From assembly GCA_030670795.1 (NCBI GenBank), contig DAOVAY010000004.1:1-34840 (forward strand): a stretch of 34,840 bases of DNA, read 5' to 3'. Source of the DNA: Methanobacteriota archaeon (lineage in GTDB: Archaea; Thermoplasmatota; Thermoplasmata; SG8-5). Made by a program: the position numbers and the translations under genes. Positions 29,526-34,840 of the stretch are shown piece by piece. The notes under the pieces are model-generated. The model was given only the letters and a program-made list of their open reading frames with translations, was not told the origin of the DNA and did not search any database. Position 1 is the stretch's first letter; each line of letters starts with the position of its first letter.

Positions 29526-30953
29526 ATGGCAGAAAAGAAAGGTTCGAAGCTTGAGAAAAAGCTGACGATTAAGCAAGAAAATTCTTGGTTGACGATTGAC
29601 AAGAAACAGGAAAAGGAGATATACACATTTTCAGAATCCTATAAGAATTTTTTGAATGTGGCGAAAACCGAGAGGGAAGTCGTAGATTTCGTCATAGCCA
29701 CCGCTACGAAGCACGGTTTTAAGCAAATCGAGAAGACGAAGAAGCTCAAGCCGGGGGACAAGGTGATTGTAACGAGCATGAAGAAAAACCTCGCACTGGC
29801 TGTAATAGGCAAAACGCCCATCGAAAAAGGAATGAAAATTTTAACTTCTCATATAGACTCCCCGCGGTTGGACCTCAAGCAGAAGCCCTTATACGAGGAT
29901 AAGGATGCCGAGCTGGCTCTATTCAAGACACACTATTATGGCGGTATCAAGAAGTATCAGTGGGTTAACATTCCTCTGGCGATTCACGGTGTGATAAGCC
30001 GTGCAGATGGCAAATTAATCGACGTGAACATCGGAGAGGACCCGGACGACCCAGTCTTGGTTATTGGGGACCTTCTGCCCCATCTTTCCCGGAAGGCTCA
30101 AGGGAAGAGGGAACTCTTTGAAGGGATAAAGGGCGAAGAGCTGAGACTCATCGTGGGCAGTCGCCCGCTGAAAACAGAGAAAGACGCCAAACGCAAACTC
30201 AAATTAAACATTCTTAATATTTTGAATAAAAAATACGGAATCGTGGAAGAGGATTTGATAAGCGCAGAGCTTGAAGTTGTCCCGGCTCTGCCATCCAGGG
30301 ATGTGGGGCTGGACAGGAGTTTGGTCGGCGGCTACGGCCATGACGATAGAGTCTGTGCTTTTACAACCCTTATGGCAACCTGCGAACTCAAGAACCCGAA
30401 AAGGACCGCCATGACTTTATTTTTCGACAAGGAGGAGGTGGGCAGCGTCGGTGCTACCGGCGCCCAATCTAATTTTTTCGAGTTGTGCGCGGGCGAAATC
30501 CTCGAGAGACTAACGCCGAAGTATAAGTATTCCACTCTGAAACGCGCCCTGGCCACCTCGAGGGCCATATCTGCGGATGTGGCTGCGGGTATGCATCCCG
30601 TATTCAAGGACGTGTACGAGAAGCAGAACGCAGCCAAACTCGGTCATGGAGTTGTTATATGTAAGTACGGGGGTGCGCGCGGAAAGCAGGGGGCAAACGA
30701 TGCCAGTGCCGAATACGTCGGTGAAATCCGGGCGCTGTTTAATAAAAAGAAGATACCGTGGCAGTACGCCGAGCTTGGAAAAGTAGACGAAGGCGGCGGC
30801 GGCACGGTGGCCAGGTTTATTGCCAGGTATAATTTAAATGTTGTCGACTGCGGCCCACCGGTAATAAGCATGCACTCGCCCTTTGAAATCGTCAGCAAAA
30901 TAGACCTCTATTTTGCCTATCTGGCTTATAAAGAATTCCAACTGGCCGAATAG
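29526..30953 (+). CDS. M18-family aspartyl aminopeptidase-like peptidase
   Basis: This 475-residue cytoplasmic metallopeptidase has the M18 signature: TSHIDSPRLDLK (His109 and Asp111), GYGHDDRVCAF (bridging Asp), FFDKEEVGSVGATGA (catalytic and ligand Glu pair), and the C-terminal ligand His in ISMHSPFEIVS. Two zinc ions would be bound. M18 enzymes remove N-terminal acidic or hydrophobic residues from peptides and form large dodecamers. The N-terminal KKGSKLEKKLTIKQENSW is a charged extension. A GGGGGG run lies about 8 bases before the ATG, and a TATA-like TTTATAGA (29462-29469) is upstream. Its base composition is back to that of the rest of the window. Confidence 0.9.
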   Translation: MAEKKGSKLEKKLTIKQENSWLTIDKKQEKEIYTFSESYKNFLNVAKTEREVVDFVIATATKHGFKQIEKTKKLKPGDKVIVTSMKKNLALAVIGKTPIEKGMKILTSHIDSPRLDLKQKPLYEDKDAELALFKTHYYGGIKKYQWVNIPLAIHGVISRADGKLIDVNIGEDPDDPVLVIGDLLPHLSRKAQGKRELFEGIKGEELRLIVGSRPLKTEKDAKRKLKLNILNILNKKYGIVEEDLISAELEVVPALPSRDVGLDRSLVGGYGHDDRVCAFTTLMATCELKNPKRTAMTLFFDKEEVGSVGATGAQSNFFELCAGEILERLTPKYKYSTLKRALATSRAISADVAAGMHPVFKDVYEKQNAAKLGHGVVICKYGGARGKQGANDASAEYVGEIRALFNKKKIPWQYAELGKVDEGGGGTVARFIARYNLNVVDCGPPVISMHSPFEIVSKIDLYFAYLAYKEFQLAE

Positions 30954-31020
30954 GTAAACGGGAGGCTTTACTCCAACTTTCAGAACTGCTATATAAGTTT
31001 TGCCCGGCATCACTCATATA

Positions 31021-31046
31021 TACCTTTTTCTATGGAAAAAGAGGTA
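31021..31046 (+). terminator. AT-rich inverted repeat between aminopeptidase and gar1
   Basis: CTTTTTC (31024-31030) and GAAAAAG (31035-31041) pair around a TATG loop, extended by TACC/GGTA with one bulge. It lies 70 bases after the aminopeptidase stop and before several TATA-like elements of gar1. It may be a terminator or simply an AT-rich palindrome. Confidence 0.3.
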
Positions 31047-31128
31047 GTTTTAAATATCAGTTGCGAAATCTTTAAATATAAGATGTACTTAGGGAGAAGC
31101 CCAAAACTACTTAAATGATGAGGGCAGC

Positions 31129-31392
31129 ATGAAGCGTTTGGGCACGGTAAAGAATGTCATGCGTGACGGTTCCATCCTCCTAAAGATTACGATTGCAGTT
31201 AAACCTGGAACCATTGTGTATGACGCCAGGGGCGAGTCCCTCGGCCGCGTGTCCAGGGTCTTCGGACCAGTAGAGGAGCCGTACATGATAATGAAGCATC
31301 ATTCGGAGGGTTCTGAGACGCTCAATCTGCTTGATTCGGTCGTGTACTTCGACCCAGCAGGGCTCGGGGACACGAAGAAAAAAAGGGGGTGA
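31129..31392 (+). CDS. gar1: H/ACA RNP protein Gar1
   Basis: Gar1 is a core protein of the H/ACA ribonucleoprotein with Cbf5, Nop10 and L7Ae. It promotes substrate RNA release and turnover during pseudouridylation. The 87-residue protein is a single small beta barrel: [40 protein letters not shown], then a basic GDTKKKRG end. The gar1-TFB order is conserved in many archaea. The promoter is probably the TTTAAATATAAG at about 31070-31082, giving a short leader. The stop overlaps a GGGGGTGA sequence that would serve as the ribosome-binding site for the TFB gene. Confidence 0.9.
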   Translation: MKRLGTVKNVMRDGSILLKITIAVKPGTIVYDARGESLGRVSRVFGPVEEPYMIMKHHSEGSETLNLLDSVVYFDPAGLGDTKKKRG

Positions 31393-31429
31393 ACACACGG
31401 CAAAGAAGAGAGCATCTACTGAAGAAGAA

Positions 31430-32329
31430 ATGGAATGTCCGGAATGTGACGGTGTCCATTTGGTAAGGGATTATAACAGGGGCGAATTGGTTTGTGAAGA
31501 TTGCGGTCTAGTTATTGACGAGCAACTGATAGACCAAGGTCCGGAATGGCGCGCCTTCGATGCGGACCAGGGTGAGAAGAGGGCAAGAACAGGCGCACCC
31601 ATGACGTATACGATTCATGATAAGGGTTTGTCAACCGAGATCGGTTGGAAGAACAAGGACTCTTACGGTAAGAGCATACCCACTAGGAACCGCGCGCAGT
31701 TGTACAGGCTGAGAAAATGGCAGAGGCGAATACGCGTCTCCAACGCCACCGAGAGAAACCTGGCCTTTGCCCTGAGCGAACTCGACAGAATGGCATCTGG
31801 CATGGGATTACCTAGGAACGTAAGAGAGACGGCGGCCGTCATATACAGAAAGGCCGTAAACAAGAACCTGATCAGGGGAAGGAGCATAGAGGGCGTTGTG
31901 GCCGCATCCTTGTACGGTGCATGCAGACAGTGCAACGTCCCAAGAACTCTGGATGAAATTGCGTCTGCCAGCAGAGTAGGTCGAAAAGAAATCGGCCGGA
32001 CCTACAGATTCATGACCCGTGAACTCAAACTCAAGCTTATGCCGACACGTCCCGAGGATTACATCTCCAGGTTTTGCAGCGAACTTAAACTCGGCGGTGA
32101 GGTACAGGCGAAGGCCATGGACATCTTGGCGGATGCGGCAAAGAAGGAGTTGACCTCCGGTCGCGGACCGACCGGCGTGGCCGCCGCTGCCATATATATA
32201 TCTTCAATACTTTGCAATGCCAGGCGGACTCAGAGGGAAGTGGCAGACGTTGCCGGCGTAACCGAGGTTACGATAAGGAACCGTTATAAAGAACTCACTG
32301 AAAAGCTGGGTATAGAGATCCAACTATAA
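31430..32329 (+). CDS. tfb: Transcription initiation factor B (TFB)
   Basis: TFB, the archaeal TFIIB, bridges TBP at the TATA box with RNA polymerase. It has an N-terminal zinc ribbon (CPECDG...CEDCG), a B-reader/linker region around [16 protein letters not shown], and two cyclin folds (about 105-200 and 205-299) with the C-terminal [12 protein letters not shown] helix-turn-helix that reads the BRE. The start is not settled. The ATG at 31430 has no ribosome-binding site and leaves the zinc ribbon right at the N-terminus. A strong GGGGGTGA overlapping the gar1 stop points instead to codon 31397, which is ACG and would give (M)[20 protein letters not shown] at 31331 inside gar1 is unlikely. Confidence 0.93.
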   Translation: MECPECDGVHLVRDYNRGELVCEDCGLVIDEQLIDQGPEWRAFDADQGEKRARTGAPMTYTIHDKGLSTEIGWKNKDSYGKSIPTRNRAQLYRLRKWQRRIRVSNATERNLAFALSELDRMASGMGLPRNVRETAAVIYRKAVNKNLIRGRSIEGVVAASLYGACRQCNVPRTLDEIASASRVGRKEIGRTYRFMTRELKLKLMPTRPEDYISRFCSELKLGGEVQAKAMDILADAAKKELTSGRGPTGVAAAAIYISSILCNARRTQREVADVAGVTEVTIRNRYKELTEKLGIEIQL

Positions 32330-32335
32330 CTTTCC

Positions 32336-33094
32336 TCATTCAAGCAACGGCCCGACTTCTGCCCAGGCGGCCTCTCCGATACGGGTGAAGCCCAGATGTT
32401 CGCATAAGGCAATGCTTTCCTTATTATCCTTTATTATGTGACACGTCCCTTTCTTACCTCTCTTGACTACCCGATTGACCAACGCTTTTGTGACGAGCGC
32501 CGCATACCCCTTTCTCCTCTCTTCCTTCAAGGTATGGGCAAATCCCATGTTTGCCACATTATCGATCTCAAAATGTAATCCTGCCCAGGAAACGGGTTTG
32601 CCATCGACGCGCACACAAACGCTCTCGTATTTTTCCACACGTTTTCTTATGTGAGACTCTGGGTCATCACTCAAGCCCCAGTGCTTCGCAACCATAGGTA
32701 TTTCGTCTTGCCTTATACCGCCCAATTCGTCCCAGGGGCCGGTTCCGAAACCATCCGGTGCGAGATAGAACCAACAGGGCCACTCACCGTCAATCTTGTA
32801 TTTTTTTCTGAGCAGTTTCATGACATCGGGCGGGCACGCGGATACAAAGAAACCGTCTTTGTTTAGCAGTTCTGTTGGTAAACGACGATTATGCCACTTA
32901 CCCGTAAAAACCACATGTTTTTCATCACCCTTCTCAATAGCAACGACCGCGTTCCGGTTCTCATCCACATAGCAGTCGAAATCCAGTTCGGATTCAAAGG
33001 CCCAGTATATGAAGGCGGCATTCTCAAGTAGGTTTTTGGCAAGCGCTTTCTTTAAAGAATCAGAGTTATCCAGGTGTTTAAGACGCTCGACCAT
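32336..33094 (-). CDS. GNAT-family N-acetyltransferase
   Basis: The 252-residue protein has a GNAT domain in its C-terminal third: MGFAHTLKEERRKGYAALVT with the acetyl-CoA pyrophosphate loop RRKGYA (193-198), and IALCEHLGFTRIGE as motif B. The N-terminal 120 residues resemble the FR47/GNAT_acetyltransferase two-lobed type, in which a degenerate first lobe precedes the active one. The substrate is unknown. The ATG at 33094 is chosen because a minus-strand TATA (CGTTTATTACC, 33114-33124) ends 20 bases upstream; a GTG at 33103 is an alternative. It converges on TFB with a 6-base gap. Confidence 0.82.
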   Translation of the reverse strand: MVERLKHLDNSDSLKKALAKNLLENAAFIYWAFESELDFDCYVDENRNAVVAIEKGDEKHVVFTGKWHNRRLPTELLNKDGFFVSACPPDVMKLLRKKYKIDGEWPCWFYLAPDGFGTGPWDELGGIRQDEIPMVAKHWGLSDDPESHIRKRVEKYESVCVRVDGKPVSWAGLHFEIDNVANMGFAHTLKEERRKGYAALVTKALVNRVVKRGKKGTCHIIKDNKESIALCEHLGFTRIGEAAWAEVGPLLE

Positions 33095-33274
33095 GTAGGG
33101 CACCGACCGGTTTGGTAATAAACGCGACAGATATAAAGGTGAATGGACTTTTTAAAAGAAAATGAAATGTTTTCTGCTCTGAAACGAACTAAATAATTAT
33201 TGCATAACGAAAAAATATTTATCATAGTTATACCATTACTTCGATTGAGGGAATACACCTTGAAAGGAAGAGAT

Positions 33275-34516
33275 ATGTACGAGGACCTTGAGAAAATCGA
33301 GGCCCGGGGAAAAAGGAAGAAGGAGAAGCAAAAAAAGGAAGGGTTTTCCCTGTTTGGAAAAAAAGAGGGGAAGGAGGAACCAGAACCCACTCCCACAGTA
33401 GAGCCCACTCCGATGCCTGAACCTAAAGAATCTCCGGCTCTCGACATTCATGAAGAATCGTCCGTGCACAAATCCCCGGCTGAACCCACGCCCGCATTTA
33501 CTGAGACGGCAGTCACTTCAGAGGCTGGCGAAAAAATCGTATATTCAGAGCCCGAATCTGTTGAAGAGCAACAACCTGAGGAACCCATGGTGATTACGGA
33601 AATATCGAAATCTCCTGAACAGCCCGAACCCGTGATAGAAAAAGAACCCGTAAGCGTCTTAGAAAGCCAAGAACCCTCTTCACCGCCTGAGCCAGTAGAT
33701 GAAGTTGGAAGCCCGGACACAACAGGATCATCGGAGACGATAGAACTGGTAGAATCTACAGATGATGTTGACCAGCCCGAAGAAGAAAAAGACAGGCCGA
33801 CGTTGCAAGACAGCGAATTTTATAAGAGAGACATATACGCAGCGTTTGATACGATAGAGCAACGGGGCAAGAGCCTGAAAGAACAAAGGTCCGGATTCTT
33901 TAAACAACAAGAACGCCCGGCAAAGGCAGCGCCATCAACACCTCCCGAAGTAGAGGAGCCGGTTCCTGAAGAAGTGGTTGAAGCGCCGGCGGTTACAGAA
34001 CCAATAGTGGAGTCTGTTGAAGAACCGGTTGCGGAAATAACAGTGGAACCCGAACCGCAAGAGGCAACCCAAAGAACGGAAACGGTATCCGCATCATCCG
34101 AAGAAGAAAAAAAAGAGCGAACGTTGCGAGACAGCCAGTTTTATCAGAGAGACATTTATGCGGCGTTAGACAACATAGAGCAACGGGGCAAGAGCCTGAA
34201 AGAACAAAGGTCCGGTTTCTTTAAACAAGACCGCCCGGCAGAGGCAGCGCCGGCGGCAACAAAACCAACAGCGGAGCCGGTTTTTGAATCTAAACCATTA
34301 GCAGGGTCAACTCGAGAGGAAGCGGTTCAAGAAACGATAGCCGAGGCCCGATGGGAGCCGCTTTCCGGGAGAGACCTGAAAAAGGCAGAAGTGGAACTGT
34401 TACAATACAAGAGAAAACTGGACAAGGGTTTCAGATCAGGCAAATTGACAAAAGAGCAGTGTGTGTCCATGGTCAGAAAGAAGGAGATTGACTTGGGCCT
34501 GAAACCGTCTACCTAG
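33275..34516 (+). CDS. Disordered protein with a thrice-repeated motif and SHOCT-like end
   Basis: No family is recognised. The 413 residues are mainly acidic, Pro/Glu-rich and probably unfolded, but contain three copies of one motif: the N-terminus (MYEDLEKIEARGKRKKE...GFSLFGKK), a second copy encoded at about 33794-33907 (RDIYAAFDTIEQRGKSLKEQ) and a third at about 34114-34228 (RDIYAALDNIEQRGKSLKEQ). The consensus is Y-x-x-hydrophobic-x-x-I-E-x-R-G-K-x-x-K-E then GFF. The C-terminal 50 residues (AEVELLQYKRKLDKGFRSGK, then KEQCVSMVRKKEIDLGL) look like a SHOCT-type short helical domain. AAGGAAGAG lies before the ATG at 33275; upstream in-frame codons to 33200 are not needed. Its 3' end overlaps the convergent DUF3795 gene by 8 bases. 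Confidence 0.75.
   Translation: MYEDLEKIEARGKRKKEKQKKEGFSLFGKKEGKEEPEPTPTVEPTPMPEPKESPALDIHEESSVHKSPAEPTPAFTETAVTSEAGEKIVYSEPESVEEQQPEEPMVITEISKSPEQPEPVIEKEPVSVLESQEPSSPPEPVDEVGSPDTTGSSETIELVESTDDVDQPEEEKDRPTLQDSEFYKRDIYAAFDTIEQRGKSLKEQRSGFFKQQERPAKAAPSTPPEVEEPVPEEVVEAPAVTEPIVESVEEPVAEITVEPEPQEATQRTETVSASSEEEKKERTLRDSQFYQRDIYAALDNIEQRGKSLKEQRSGFFKQDRPAEAAPAATKPTAEPVFESKPLAGSTREEAVQETIAEARWEPLSGRDLKKAEVELLQYKRKLDKGFRSGKLTKEQCVSMVRKKEIDLGLKPST
33854..34228 (+). repeat. 54-bp near-perfect direct repeat inside the motif protein gene
   Basis: Positions 33854-33907 and 34175-34228 are identical except for one base (A33895 versus T34216), 321 bp apart. Synonymous positions are preserved, unlike in the flanking linkers, so the duplication is recent or is maintained by gene conversion. 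Confidence 0.85.
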
Positions 34517-34840
34517 AGTTCCTGAGAAAATCCAATTTTTCTTTTGCTTCCGGAGAATTTATCATTTTCCAGAGTTTTTCCAGACGTTCACAAGGGTATT
34601 TTCCACAATAGGAGCAGTTTTCCACGCTCCTTTCAAGTCCGCACGCCCTTACCTCACATTTCGAGCAGAACACGTTCAGCCGCTTTTCGAAGGCCAGGCA
34701 ACCGTCGCAAATGATGTCGTCCGCGTCTATTTTGAAATCTTTCGTGGACCAACCCTTCGCCGTCTTAATTCTCATTTCAAGGTCGTCGGTTTGGGTTGCG
34801 ATGAAGGCGGGGCACTCCGTACAGTTGAGTCCGCAGTAGG
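34509..34840 (-). CDS. DUF3795 cysteine-rich protein, 5' end beyond the window
   Basis: The reading frame continues through the right edge, so the N-terminus is missing. The visible 109 codons give YCGLNCTECPAFIATQT at the edge, then CDGC, CSKCEVRACG and CSYCGKYPCE. This is the cysteine pattern of DUF3795, a small family of presumed metal- or cluster-binding proteins with no established activity. The internal ATG at 34775 should not be taken as the start because the conserved CGLxCxxCPA block lies upstream of it. The stop codon lies within the last codons of the convergent motif-protein gene. Confidence 0.85.
   Translation of the reverse strand, partial: YCGLNCTECPAFIATQTDDLEMRIKTAKGWSTKDFKIDADDIICDGCLAFEKRLNVFCSKCEVRACGLERSVENCSYCGKYPCERLEKLWKMINSPEAKEKLDFLRNSR

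Overview
The window is archaeal chromosomal DNA, most likely from the Thermoplasmata/Thermoplasmatota side of the Euryarchaeota. The support is a PolD small subunit (DP1), a gar1-TFB pair, an archaetidylserine synthase/decarboxylase pair, class III signal-peptide pilin, initiator tRNA with an A1-U72 pair, no encoded CCA on the tRNAs, and many ATGs lying 20-30 nt downstream of TATA boxes (leaderless transcription). The phylum is an inference; a ribosomal protein or TFB tree would settle it. No prophage, transposase or CRISPR array was seen.

Layout. 1-2.2 kb: PolD small subunit converging on a type IV pilin-like protein. 2.2-2.4 kb: a candidate structured RNA behind a palindromic TATA box. 2.4-5.5 kb: a winged-helix/STAND-ATPase/TPR regulator and a creatininase-family hydrolase. 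5.5-5.9 kb: tRNA-Leu(CAA), then two 69-bp tandem repeats in exact register with tRNA-Val(UAC). 5.9-11.6 kb, minus strand: membrane protein, cis-prenyltransferase, and an aminotransferase-serA-DUF1015 operon for phosphoserine synthesis, then a gamma-carbonic-anhydrase-like protein. 11.6-19 kb, plus strand: small conserved protein, nadC, initiator tRNA (minus), DedA, a secreted anchored protein, a radical SAM-HhH protein, glyA and a coiled-coil protein. 19-24.2 kb: two candidate RNAs, then a 1523-residue zinc-ribbon/TPR/NG-repeat/transmembrane surface protein followed by a previously untracked 49-residue membrane peptide. 24.3-28.2 kb, minus strand: pdxS-KaiC-like ATPase-winged-helix operon and the two-gene archaetidylserine pathway. 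28.3-29.5 kb: an AT-rich thymidylate-kinase-like gene and a 260-nt array of six hairpins. 29.5-34.8 kb: M18 aminopeptidase, gar1, TFB, GNAT, a protein built on a thrice-repeated short motif, and a truncated DUF3795 gene.

How it fits together. Most genes are housekeeping: replication, serine/glycine/one-carbon metabolism (aminotransferase, serA, glyA), cofactors (nadC, pdxS), polar lipid and isoprenoid synthesis (uppS, pssA, asd), transcription (TFB) and RNA modification (gar1). The less ordinary content is in the intergenic DNA: four separate loci hold strong hairpin structure, three of them with G-U wobbles that favour the plus strand as the RNA. The other unusual items are the giant membrane-spanning protein with its juxtamembrane Asn-Gly repeats, and the triplicated-motif protein near the right edge.
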